Source: Zymoseptoria tritici IPO323 | Taxonomy: Eukaryota; Ascomycota; Dothideomycetes; Mycosphaerellales; Mycosphaerellaceae | DNA length: 64,000 bases | NCBI RefSeq assembly: GCF_000219625.1 | Contig: NC_018218.1 | Location: 5,890,001 to 5,954,000, forward strand | Direction of reading: 5' to 3' | Translations under genes and position numbers: made by a program | Part shown: positions 1-10,174 of the stretch, piece after piece | Layout: each line of letters opens with the position of its first letter | How positions within the stretch are numbered: position 1 is the first letter of the stretch | The notes under the pieces: generated by a model | Databases searched by the model: none | Told to the model about the DNA's origin: nothing | Seen by the model: the letters and a program-made list of their open reading frames with translations, nothing else

Positions 1-178
1 ATCTAACTTTAATTCCTAGCTTTAGTTAGGCAGGGTACTAGGGAATATTATAAAAGACATAGCCTAATACCTCCTTGTCTATAAGGGCTGCTTTAAGCAT
101 CCTTAACTAGTCTAAGAAGTTACTTCCCTTTCTTAGGACTTTATTCTCTTTCGCAGTCTTAAACTTATTAGCCTGCAT
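1..178 (-). pseudogene. Copia element 2, start of gag (RIP-damaged, runs off the window)
   Basis: Reading the minus strand from the ATG at 178 gives a Copia Gag-like start, MQANKFKTAKENKVLRKG, then NFLD*LRMLKAALIDKEVLGY and FYNIP*YPA*. The stops fall where Trp or Gln would be expected (for example NFLDWLRML), as expected when CpA is changed to TpA by RIP. It lies just downstream of a candidate primer-binding site and LTR (301-440), so it is probably the 5' end of a second Copia-type element, in the same orientation as the element at 441-4093. The rest of the element lies outside the window. Known: Copia Gag begins with a Trp-rich UBN2-like domain. Inferred: assignment to a separate element. 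Confidence 0.6.
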
Positions 179-300
179 TGCGGCTGTTGTTATAACTAGC
201 TCTTTCTCGGCTCGCTAGTTAACTGTCTAAATAGTATATAGTAAGGTTCTAGTAGCTGCGCTTAGAATAGACAATTCTTCCTTAAGTGTGCAGTAGTTAC

Positions 301-315
301 GCCGGGCTTATAACC
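301..315 (-). other. Primer-binding site of Copia element 2 (candidate)
   Basis: On the minus strand the LTR end (AACA) is followed at once by GGTTATAAGCCCGGC. This resembles the complement of the anticodon arm of initiator tRNA-Met (GGTTATGAGCCC) with one G-to-A change of the RIP type. Ty5- and copia-like elements are known to prime from an internal, anticodon-side fragment of initiator tRNA-Met. The match is by eye. Confidence 0.45.
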
Positions 316-440
316 TGTTATAATTAGACTTAAGCTAAGTAGAAGAAGACCTCTAATTAGCAGGTATATATTATTATGCAGAGAGAATCTTAAGTATAAG
401 ATTCTTACTTTAGCTATCTGTGTGTAGGAATGCCTTAGCA
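316..440 (-). repeat. Candidate 5' LTR of Copia element 2 (about 125 bp)
   Basis: Read on the minus strand it begins TGCTAAGGCATTCC at 440 and ends ATTATAACA at 316, followed directly by the candidate primer-binding site and then gag. The TG...CA ends and the TGCTAA start are shared with the LTR at 4215-4329. The interior is AT- and TpA-rich. The matching 3' LTR would lie off the left edge, so the boundaries are provisional. Confidence 0.45.
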
Positions 441-3400
441 CTAGTCACGTGCACTTCACTAATAGTTAGTCTGATGATCCACAACAGAGTCCACATCCAC
501 ATCTTGGCACCAGGTGCTGGTTTGTAAGGAGCAAGCATAGCTAACTCTGCAGCTGTTAGTTTGGAAACATTGCTCAACTTCGTGCTTACAGCGCTCGCGC
601 CTCTTCCCAGGATCTTACCAATCTTCTTGTGGCTGAGACCCGTCGTCCGCAAATCTTGTGCGCGTCTTATTTTATTAGGAGTCCAGCGGGTAAATGGTTT
701 GCGGGATGCTGGTTTTTCGTGATCAGTCGTGGGATTGGCAGATAGAGCATCGAAGTAAGGAGAGGTCTCGTTTATAGAGACATTACTTGAGGATTCGCGT
801 CGTGCGAGAAGGGAGAAGCTTGACGACCGTTGTTTTCCGCGCTTCTTGGAAGGAGAGGTAACAATTTCGTCCTTAGAGTCAGATGGAGGAATGGCTGTGT
901 CGTTGGCAGTAGATGTAGGGCGATCGATTGCAAGGAGATCGTCATCGTCAAGGTCAGAAAGACCGTAGTCGGGCTCGGCTTCGATTGCAAGGAGATCGTC
1001 ATCGTCAAGGTCAGAAAGACCGTAGTCGGACTCGGCTGCAGTGCTAACCATAAGAGCGACATCTTCTGATGATGAATCGACAGACTCATCGTCTGACAGT
1101 GCTGAGAGGTTTGGTGAGTTAGTGTCGTCAAGTTGTTGAGGGATGGCTTCGTCGATAGTCGCATGAGCTTGCTTATCGTTAAGGCCTTCGCCTTAATTAA
1201 TGCGAACAAGAGAGACAACCCGAACTTGGTGAACATCTGGATCGTACACACGATAGCTTGACTCATTCTCCATGCCGACGACATAGCCAACCTAGCTACG
1301 ATTGTCGTAGAGTTTCGCATGCTTGCGATTTTTGCGCTCTTCTTCTGTGATAGACACATAGACTCTGCTGCCCCAGATGAATTCCTTAGATAAATCCGGC
1401 TGCAGACCTTCAGTAGCCTCCTAAGGGGTCTTGTCGGAACGAGCTCGAGTTGGTTTACGAGATTTGTGCCAGATTTCATGATCAATTGCTTCAGGCCAAA
1501 GGTCGGCAGGCAACTTGGTCTGGCGATGCTTGTGCTCGGCGCTGTTAATAATGATCCTAGCCAGCTGGCCGGAAAGAGAGTTATCGTTGATAAGTGTTAA
1601 TGCGCCTTCACGAATTGTGCGATTGGCTCTTTCAGCAACGCCGACTTAATGATGAGCGTATGGTACTGTTGGTTCGATAGTTATGCCCTTGGAGGTGCAC
1701 TACGTCTTGAAAGGTCCCTTGTTAAACTCACTATCACCTCGCCAGGAGCGAATCTTAATCTTGTACTTTCGCTCGAGGAACTTAGCGAGTTGTTTGATAG
1801 CGTTAGGCGCATCAGAAGGTCTCGCCAGTCGGAGAGACCAAGTGCGTCGAGTAGCATCGTCCGTAAGAAAGGTCATCCAGCGTGTACCGTCGTATCCATT
1901 GACAGGGTATGGGCCCTAGTTGTCAATATGCATAAGCTCTCCGAAATCCTCGAACTGTCGACGGGCGGGCTCACGGGAGATGTGAGCAATAGCACGACTT
2001 GTTGCACAGACAGGGCATATAGCTCCTATATGCTTCTTAATCTGTTCTTTAGTAAGGTCTATTCCGATGCTGAGCTTAAGCAACTTTCGCATTCTGTCGA
2101 GACTAAGGTAACCGAGCTTGCAGTGCCAAGTCTAGACTGCATTACTTATATCGACTGTAGCAACGAGTGGCTGCGTTTCTGCAAGAACTTCTGGAGAAGT
2201 TAACAGTGCGACATAGTATAATCCGCCGATCGTCCTTGCTGATCCAATTTGAACACCAGTCGGATGAAATAGGGAAATGGAATTAGCGTCCTATTGTCCG
2301 AACATGCTAGCGGCACTAAGCTTAGAAAGTGAGAGAAGGTTAGATCGTGCGCCTGGAGCGAAAGCGACCTTGCGAAGCGTTAGTTCGAAACTATCTCCGT
2401 CGTCATCGACCAGGTTTAGAACGACCGTGCCACCTCCTTAAATGTGCAGAGAGGATGAGTTGTTAGCTGTGTTAACGGACATGTCGAAACGATAAAGTTC
2501 AGTAAACCATTCTTGTCGATTGCAGATGTACGTGTTGCATCTAGAGTCTAGGAGCCAAGTGTCTCGAGTGAGAGACGAAGTGCTAAGCAAAGTAGCATAA
2601 ATAGTTTGATCGTTCGTAAGACAGAAGCATAAGAACAATTCGTCCCGAGCAGATAGGCCAGTCGCCTCGTTAATCGTAATATTATTACAAAGCGTGTTAC
2701 AAGATCCCCCTATACAGTTATTCAAAGGTCCTTCTATACAGCTACTATCTATTCCTCTACCCTGTTCCTTCTTGCATCCGGCATCTTCAAGACCGAGGTC
2801 CTGTAAGAATGCGTTAGTAACTAAAAGAGACAAGGTGGGAAAGGGAGGCGTACTATGGGTAAGAAGCTCGTTAAAGGGCTCGTTAGGAAGAGCAGGAACG
2901 GAGTTGGTGCTGTTGATCTCGGGTTAACCGTAGTCGTTGTCGCACAAGCCAGTCGATTGAAGCCGGCGCATTGCGGTTCTGCTATCGGTGTCCAAGTCGG
3001 CCAGAGCAGAGAAACAGTTGAACGTAGAGATTGGTGTTGTGCCGGCGGAGAGGATTTTTTCGCTAGTCTTAGCGATAGAGAGAGCCTTGTCGAAGTGATC
3101 GGTGTCGATATTAACTATAGTACCTATAGCCTTTGGCTTCTCTTTTTCCTTGTCTTTAATAACTATAACGACCTTGTCGCCTGGTTTCTTTGTGGGATCC
3201 TTTATCCTGCAGTCTTCTTCCTTGTGTCCCTACTTGCTACATAGCTCGTAAGTGCACTTGTCGCGAGGTTTCTTTTCCTTGTTACCGTCCTTGGACTTGT
3301 CTTTATTGTCCCTGTCCTTCCTATCCTTTTTCGGTTGCTTAGGAATTGTAGTTTCCTTCGCGATAAGCTGAGCTTCGACGGACTTAAGGTCGGGCTTAGT

Positions 3401-4093
3401 AGCACCTAGATCAGATATGATCTTATGATAGCGTTCGAGCCATCCGGAGTAGGCTAGGGTAAGGCTATTAATGATTTTGGCGATCTGTTAAGCTAGCGAG
3501 AAAGGTTCTCCGAGTGCGATAATGTCGTTCTTAAGCTGGCGGATGTTGTTAAGGTAGTTAGTTATGCCGGTGCACTTGTAGAGAGTAAGCGCGGTCATGC
3601 TGGTGTGAGCGATCTGCAAAGCGCGGGAGTCCTGCATCTTGTAGAGATCCTTAAGGTAATCGAGAGCCTTCTTAGGAATGACGATGTCGCGGATATTAGA
3701 CTAAATCGCAGAGTCGACACGGTTAAGGAGCATCTTGTTTGCACGACGGATGCGCTTATGTTAGCGTTCGTAGTTATGCTGATCGAGCTTGTATTCTTCG
3801 ATTGCCTGCTTAAATTCTAGGTCCTTGCGGGCGACTTCTGGACCTGTGTCCTTCTTCGTAGATGATTAAGTCGCGGATTCAGCAGCATCAGAATTATCTG
3901 CCTAAGCCCGAACGTATTTGACACGAACTAGTCTAGTAAGGATGGACTCGTTGCCGAGAAAGAGGTCGTACGTATCATCTGCACGGGCATCCGCTGTAAA
4001 GCGTAGAAACTATCTTAGCTAGTTAGCCTAGCCGACAAGAATGTTGTCGGTTGACCGGGACTGATAAGAGGTAGAGTTGGTGTTGTTCGACAT
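441..4093 (-). pseudogene. Copia retrotransposon gag-pol, stop-riddled but in frame, lacking reverse transcriptase
   Basis: From the ATG at 4093 (MSNNTNSTSYQSRSTDNILVG) one minus-strand frame runs to about 440 with no frameshift that I could find, but with at least a dozen in-frame stops. Visible in order: Gag (VG*AN*LR*F); zinc knuckle CTYELC-SK*GHKEEDC near 3210-3256; protease (WLLDSRCNTYICNRQEWFTE) near 2490-2560; GAG-pre-integrase (TWHCKLGYLSLDRMRKLL) near 2080-2140; integrase (LMHIDN*GPYPVNGYDGTR, FLTDDATRRTW, VPYAHH*VGVAERANRT) near 1630-1935; integrase C-terminal part (IWGSRVYVSI, SYRVYDPDVHQVRVVS) near 1210-1390; then an acidic linker and a short basic helix-turn-helix-like stretch. 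Nearly all stops replace an expected Trp or Gln, the signature of RIP. The frame ends at the LTR of a second element, before any reverse transcriptase or RNase H. Confidence 0.85.
925..1038 (-). repeat. 57-bp tandem duplication in the Copia polyprotein linker
   Basis: Two adjacent, nearly identical 57-bp copies (925-981 and 982-1038) encode the acidic 19-residue unit DYGLSDLDDDDLLAI plus a spacer. They sit in the variable linker after the integrase, which tolerates length change. The copies differ by few bases, so the duplication is recent relative to the element or was carried by its source copy. Confidence 0.8.
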
Positions 4094-4201
4094 AGTGACT
4101 ATGCCGAAAAGGGAAATTAAAGCGAACGATAAAATAACCTCACACTCTAGAGTGCTCGGAGGTCGTGTTAGACAAATGGATTTGGACAAGAGACCGCGGA
4201 A

Positions 4202-4214
4202 TAAGGGCTCAACC
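4202..4214 (-). other. Primer-binding site of Copia element 1 (candidate)
   Basis: Immediately inside the LTR end (AACA) the minus strand reads GGTTGAGCCCTTA. This agrees with the GGTTATGAGCCC complement of the initiator tRNA-Met anticodon arm except for a three-base gap, and parallels the site at 301-315. It lies about 110 bp upstream of the gag ATG, as expected. Confidence 0.4.
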
Positions 4215-4329
4215 TGTTAAATCAGGTATAAGGTTGCAATGTTGCTTAAAGGACGAACTATCTATCTAAGCTACAGCTCGTTATATCCCTCGCTGTGTGT
4301 TTGCTACACACGCTTGCTCTCAGTTAGCA
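4215..4329 (-). repeat. Candidate 5' LTR of Copia element 1 (about 115 bp)
   Basis: On the minus strand it starts TGCTAACTGAGAGCAAGC at 4329 and ends CTGATTTAACA at 4215, with the primer-binding site next and gag 120 bp further. A GAGGGATATAACG segment inside could be the promoter. No partner 3' LTR is in the window, so the outer edge is uncertain by a few bases (TGTGCTAAC at 4331 is an alternative) and no target-site duplication can be checked. Confidence 0.5.
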
Positions 4330-4665
4330 CAATTAATTAATGTCTTTGAGGACAAGAGTCTCACAATCTTCCAGATTGTTCGAGAGCGGTGGGAAAGAGG
4401 CGAGTGAGAAGATGGAGGAATAGTGGTTTGGGGAATTCTGCGTGGCGTTTGGGGTAGGTTGGAAGATCGACATACAGCCTGCTCATGAGTCGAGCGGTCG
4501 ACTTTGTCGACGTTTTGTCAGCGTACGAACACAGCTTCTGACGCTTCACTATGCCTTCGGCTTCTTCCATACTATATTCATGCACCGAAGATAGCTCATT
4601 CGCTTGCTTCCTCGCCCACGCAGGTCGCTATGCATGCCTCGAACGCGTGCACTTGCACTGATCCA
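4330..4665. other. Spacer between retroelement and naa15
   Basis: 336 bp holding the 3' side of the Naa15 gene and the outer flank of the LTR. Short open frames here show no recognisable protein. Base composition returns from the TpA-rich retroelement to normal coding-region style within this spacer. Confidence 0.6.
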
Positions 4666-7286
4666 TTACTTTGCCGCGGCCAACTCTCCGCCTTCAAATA
4701 CCTTCGCTTCAGGCCATCTCTTCGCCGCCGCAGCCCGGTACTTCTCCCTCTCCTCTCCCAATCCACTCTGCTGTAAAACGCCCAGACCCTCCGTGGCTTC
4801 CTCTAATGTCGTTTCTTTCTGCTCCAGCGTCGCAAGGAGATCCTTCAAATTGCTCTCCTTCACTGCTGCGCTGCTCTCGCCTTTTTGTAACATGTGGCGC
4901 ACTTTGATCGCGGCGAATACATGTCTCGCGCTTGACTTGTTCTTCTTGAGGAAGTCCTCGTTTGCGGCATCGTCGATGTTGGAGGGAAGAGCTGAGTTGT
5001 CGTGGAAGAGAGCTTTGATGGTAGTTTGGGGTTGTTCCGGCAGAGTGGCCGATGAGAGGGCGAGTGATAGGCGCGCGGAGAACTCGTGGACTCTTGGATG
5101 ATTCGGCGAGAGATTCTGAATGGCGATAAGGCAGCGGAGGGCGGGGAGGTATTTTTCTGATGCATTGTTAGCTGTGACTCGATGCCGTGCCGTATTGCAT
5201 AGCAAAACTTACGTCGTCGAATGTAGACTTCAAACCCTGCGACTTGACCGTCCACATTCTTCGGGCTCATCTCGAGAAGAGGAGTCAAGAACTTCATCAC
5301 CTCCTCGAGTGGCTTCTCACCAGCCTTCTTGAGGGCCTCAGCACCATTCGGATCGGTATCAGTCTTAGGCTTCTCCTCTGCATCGGCAGCTTTTGGTTGG
5401 CTCTGCTTCGCAATATTGGCCTTCCGCTCCGCCTCTGCTTTCTCGGCTTCCTTCTTTGCCTTCTTCGCCGCCTTTTTCCGCTCTGCTGCACTCTCGGCCG
5501 TGCCATTTTGTTGGCCCTTTGCGAGCTCCGGCTGGTCGTGCAGCATGAGGTATACCTTGACCGCTGCCAACGCCACACGAGTGAAGAAAGGATGCTCCTT
5601 CAACCGATCCTCCCACCTGACCATATCGACGTATGCGCGAATCATGCCTTTTCGGAAGTTGAAAGTGTGAAAGTCGAATTGATCATCGAACCAGATTTCG
5701 AACATGTCGTAGACGTTGGCGAAGCGCTTCAAAGCAAAGGCGAGATTCCCTTGTCGAAGACATGCCTCTGCGTCTCTGCTGAAGAACCACACACACTGCA
5801 TATCGAGCAGATCACCAACAGGACCGCCCGTGGCTTCTTTCCGAGTGAACAGGCCCATGGTCTGAACAGCCGCATCGTGGTCGTCGTTGTTCAATTGGTA
5901 CTTGGCACATTTCGTGTTGATGTACCGATCTCGAAGATCCATCTCGCGCGCTGCGTTCATGGCTGTGGAAGCGGCGGCGAAGTTTCCTTGGTGCTTGAAT
6001 ATCCGTGCACGGGTCATGTGGTATGTGTAGTCGGTCTCGGATGGGTTTAGTGAAATGGCCTTCTCGATGTATTGCAGCGCTTTCGGGAGGTTTTGCGAGA
6101 TTGGGTAGTTGTAGTGTTGTGCGAGGAAGTAGTTGACGCTGAGCGACCAGTTTGTGGCCGCTTTGCTATCACCATTCGTCTTGTGCGAGCCGTCCACCCT
6201 GCCATTGGTTTGCGGCTCCTCCTTTGCGTATCCCTCGACCAGCTCCTCAAATGTTGCACGCTTTTTCGGATCTGCGTATAGCTGCTTGATGTTGGCGAAA
6301 GTGCTGGGCACACCCTTCGTGAACATCCGTCGGAGATACGTGTCGGCGTGTGTTCGAAATGCTTCGCCGTGGAGGAAGTCCAATGGTATCCGTCTGGCCG
6401 CATCGAGTCGCTGGCTCTTGTCCGCGAAACTCTGGTAGAGCTCCTTCAACTTCTCCTGATCTTCGCTCTTTTCTCTATCCAGACTCAGCGCCTTCTCCAG
6501 TCCTTGATAGTACGCTCTTTGCTCATTGTTCCTCGCCAACAACGCACGATATGCCTTTTCTGCATCTGCCTTCCTGTCCAGCTTTAGCAAGTACTCCGCC
6601 TTGAGCTCCATGACTGCCGTTCGATCCAACGAGTTCTTGTAGATTTCCTCCAAATGTTCCAATGCTCTTTCGTAATTCCCTGTCTCCGCAATGACTTGGT
6701 TCTTGTACAGACATGCTTCTGAATGTTCAATGTCCGTCTTGCTTGGTGGTGTCTTCAGGGTCCCCTCATATTGCACCAACACATTCTCAGCTTTCTCCAG
6801 CTCGCCGTTGAGGTGCAGAGCTACCGCCAACGCCGTCCAATTTTGCCGGATCCCCGGCCGTAACTGCAGCATGGCATTGCGACTCGACACAAATCCCGCA
6901 TAATCTCGTGTCTGCACTTGCATAAGCGCAAGATCGCGCTGGATCTGCTGGCTCTCCGGGTCGAGTTTCAGTGCGAATCGATACGCTTTCGTGGCCTCCT
7001 CATAGTTCTTCACGCTGCGATACAGCAGACCGTACACATGCCAGCAGACATGTGACTTCATGGCGTTCTTCAGCGCGAGCTTGCAAAGCTCGAATGCTTC
7101 ATCCTGCTTGCCCGTTGTGTTGAGAATCAATGCCTTCATGGCTTGTGTGTCGCCATGGTTTGGGTGCTTGCGGAGGATTTGTTCTGCGACTTTGAGACCT
7201 TTCTTGTATTGCTTCGATTCGTAGTTTTGGACCAGATGCCTGAACAAAGTCTGCTCCTTCGAGGGGAGGACTTGGTTGCTGGCCAT
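4666..7286 (-). CDS. naa15: N-terminal acetyltransferase A auxiliary subunit Naa15/Nat1
   Basis: Two exons, complement(4666..5156, 5213..7286), give 854 aa. The 56-nt intron has donor GTAAGT, branch GCTAAC and acceptor CAG, and the join reads FEVYIRR-QKYLPALRC. Known role: Naa15 is the ribosome-bound scaffold that holds and shapes the catalytic subunit Naa10, so that Ser-, Ala-, Thr- and Gly-starting nascent chains are acetylated after Met removal. Visible: the conserved start LPSKEQTLFRHLVQNYESKQYK, TPR-type helical repeats through most of the length (NHGDTQAMKALILNTTGK, VCWHVYGLLYRS), and a Lys/Ala/Glu-rich charged stretch near residues 600-650. Length matches the family. The start is the first ATG and begins as the family does. 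The exon-1 frame alone runs on past the intron into a false tail. The neighbours are unrelated. Confidence 0.95.
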
Positions 7287-8365
7287 GGCTGCGGTATGCT
7301 GTGAAGACTAGTCGAGATTCGAGGGTCGGTCGAGGTTGAGGTCGAAGCCGAATTCGATTCGGAGGTAGCCCGGATGGCTGCCTTTCAAGGCAATACTATC
7401 GCAAAGGCAGTCGGACGCGAGCGGACGACGGAGATGATCTCGAGCGAGAGCGAGCGGATGCCGAGGAGATGGTACTCGACGGCGGGCGAAAATGAAAGAG
7501 CGCAAGCGAAAGGGTGGAGTGGAGTGGAAATGTCACGATCGGAAGTTGTAGCTTCACAACTCCACCAAAGCTGTCCCGCTTTGATGATGACCGTGGGACA
7601 GTGCCAAGACGTGAACACTTCCCCTGAATGCGAACACGCAAAATCTACAGGTGAACATGAATACTGGTAGCACGAGCAATCTATTGGAATACATTCGATT
7701 GTTGGAAATCTACTGCAATGGACGCTGATGCAGCCTCGACCAGAGGTCATGGCCATGAACGAAGCATGAGGACAACGGACGCTAAGACATTGGTTCAATG
7801 CTACAGTTGCATCTTCTTAGGTTCTACACCTAGACTCGCAGGAATTGGGCATGATAATTCTTCGATCACTTCAGGCCAGTGGCGCCGTCCTCTTTCGGTC
7901 GGGCTGATGCTGTCAACCTCTCAACTTGCTGCAATGCTTTCACCCTCATCAGGTCCTTCGATCACGCACTGCTCCTAATGTCGGACCACCAGGCCATACA
8001 CATGCTCATGACAATGGCCTTGAAAGAGCTTCATCCGAGCCCGCCGATGCCTACTCCGGCCAGCCACAGTAGTTTCTGATCGAATCGACTTCGTGTTGCC
8101 ACAGGCTCCTTAGCCCATATCGGTCTGGGTATGCGAGCCATTACCGCGGGCGAGCGCAATCGTCGTCGAAGTCGGACGATATTGGCTCGACGCCTGACGG
8201 ACGCGACTCGAGGCCTCGATTTGGAAGTAGGCCTGAGCACATCGATAACGTCCGTTGTCGCCACCAGTGTAGATCGGTGAGCCTGCGCTACTCGTCGCGT
8301 GCTGATGGTCTGCCCACAGTTCGGTATGTCGTTCCTCAGACGGCCAATGTCTAGACTGGGCCGGC
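7287..8365. other. Intergenic region, no gene seen
   Basis: About 1.1 kb upstream of naa15 and downstream of the small secreted protein gene. It should contain the naa15 promoter. A minus-strand frame reads on beyond 8366 into the neighbour's first reading frame, but it lacks protein-like character once the intron of that gene is allowed for. I see no RNA gene or repeat. Confidence 0.5.
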
Positions 8366-8912
8366 TTACAGTCCCCTGCCGGAAGGCACGACTGGCAGAG
8401 GAAGGTTTGGCACATCTTCGGTCGATTGCTTGGTAGACCCTGGCTGGTGAAGACTGTATTTCCAGTCGATATTGTTGTCGTCGACGGAACCTTCGGCGCA
8501 GTTCATGCCGTGATTGACAGAACCCATGAGCTATCGACGCAGAAGTAAACGCCTCATACCACCATCCATCATCGACTCCACTTACCGCTGGCTGAAAGTG
8601 CGACCTGCAACACACCGGACGATCGTATCCTCGGCTGACCTGATCTCCACTACATGTTCGCACCGAGTTGGTGAGGTAGCTGTGGTCGTCCGCGGCTCTG
8701 ATCACAAAGTGCAAGCTCTTCTCGCAGTCATCCACTCCGCCATTCGTCTTGACTTGTCGTGAACAGCATAGGCTGACTGACTGCGCGCCCGGGCATGAGT
8801 AGCTTTGACCGGCTAGGACTTCTTGTGGACGTTGCGGTGGAAGGGAGTATGCCGTGGAGAATGATAGCAGACTGAGGACTGCGGGCAGCGCGGAGACGAA
8901 GGAGTATCTCAT
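8366..8912 (-). CDS. Small secreted protein with eight cysteines (hydrophobin-like spacing, candidate effector)
   Basis: Exons complement(8366..8530, 8586..8912) give 163 aa. The 55-nt intron has donor GTAAGT and acceptor TAG, with phase 0. The start MRYSFVSALPAVLSLLSF is a signal peptide with likely cleavage after about residue 22 (STAYS). The mature part has eight Cys in the order C-CC-C-C-CC-C at about residues 40, 49/50, 63, 87, 101/102 and 120. That order is the hydrophobin order, but the spacings (8, 12, 23, 13, 17) do not fit class I or class II cleanly. After the last Cys come about 40 polar residues ending in a Pro-rich tail. Without splicing, the frame runs 293 aa and would lose the eighth Cys. 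Function unknown: it could be a divergent hydrophobin, a surface protein or a host-interaction effector. Intron and product are inferred. Confidence 0.65.
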
Positions 8913-10174
8913 GTTGAGTGTTGAAAAGATTGACTGTAGTGAGGTTCAAAGAAATGACGGTGCCAGAGGGCAAGAACGAGTGACTGCGGAAGAGAAACAA
9001 AGGAGAGGATCAGATACCAGCGTAGCAGCGATCCTGCTCGTAGGATCTGAGAAGTATATACCCGAGCATCTTCGCTGGCGCCTGTAGGAAACGCGGGCGA
9101 ACGTTGAAGGCGAAAGTGACGATTTGCAGGCGTGGCCAATAAGCCATCTCTTTCTGAACTGTTCACCCTACAAGTAGAGCAACGGTCTCGCATCGGTACC
9201 AGATTCGCATCGACTGTTGTGAAGGATCAAATCCAGGAGTTTAGCGAGATCATGCCTTTGGTCGCGGAAGCGTCAATTCGAAGCCGACGGCGAGGACTCC
9301 GACATTCTATTGCGGTCAGTCATCTTGGATAGAGAGCCACAAACAGACCTACCTGTACTGAGCTCGATAGCCTCCAAGGCTTCGTGAACTTACGCCGTGG
9401 ACGCTGCTGACGGTGCGGTGGTAATGATGGTACTGATATGGCGTGTACTGATATGGCGTCTTTCACGCGATGCGACCGCTACAACGTCCTCGACGATCCT
9501 GCGGAGTAAACAACCACTTCGACGTTGACATTTAGCAACTCCATAGTCACGGGCCTCAGTGTCTTTCCGAATCCAAAACTCGAGGTGCCTTGTCACAGTG
9601 TCGTCTTTGCGTTCGCCATCGCACGATGCGACTGACCGGAACATCGTACGAGAGGCACATTCAGTACACTCAAAATTGGTCCAGGTCGAACAGGAGTTCA
9701 CCGGAGACGTGGTGTGGTTCCGCTTGCCCTCGTTGCCTAAACGGCGCCGGCTGGAGCGGACTGGAGCAGCCGGAGTCCGGCCCAAGATTGGACGAACCAC
9801 TCCTTGAGCGATTAAAGCGAAGGGGGCGGCCATCATGCGGTCGTTCTGGAGTATGGCGATCTACACGGAGTCCTGATGATGTCGACGACTAGGAAGGCAA
9901 TGTCTGATGGATTTACGATGACAGGTGGAAGCAGACAGGGAACTGAGAAGAAGTCCTGAATTTGTTCATGCCTCAGGCGCCCATCACCGTTGGTCTGAAC
10001 AAGGAGGCCAGATCTGTTGAACAATTTGCAGATGTCTGTATCGAACAAGCCGCAACGCGATGCTGTCTTCCGCTGTCTCGAAAGCACAGTAGGGAGCAAT
10101 GCCACTCCTCGCCGCTATGCAAGTCCACCGGCCATATACAAATACATGCGTCTCCCATCACCTCCATCGCCCAC
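8913..10174. other. Intergenic region, no gene seen
   Basis: About 1.26 kb. It includes a 15-bp direct repeat (TACTGATATGGCGTG/C) near 9430-9460 and a possible TATA-like GAAGTATATACC near 9050, upstream of the small secreted protein gene. Open frames up to about 150 aa on both strands have no signal peptide, domain or conserved look, and I do not call them genes. Confidence 0.5.

Noticed and set aside
410..445. Peptide AKAFLHTDS resembling a reverse transcriptase motif (KTAFLHGDL)
   Set aside because: It falls inside the neighbouring LTR and is followed at once by stops; no other reverse transcriptase blocks follow.
4361..4585. 74-aa minus-strand frame just downstream of naa15
   Set aside because: Lies in the 3' flank, no similarity recognised, and too short to support.
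8366..8912. Calling the eight-Cys protein a hydrophobin outright
   Set aside because: The Cys order agrees but the loop lengths fit neither class, and the strongly polar C-terminus is atypical.
9390..9836. 148-aa minus-strand frame in the 8.9-10.2 kb spacer
   Set aside because: Arg/Ser-rich, no domain, signal or intron evidence; overlapping plus-strand frames are as long.
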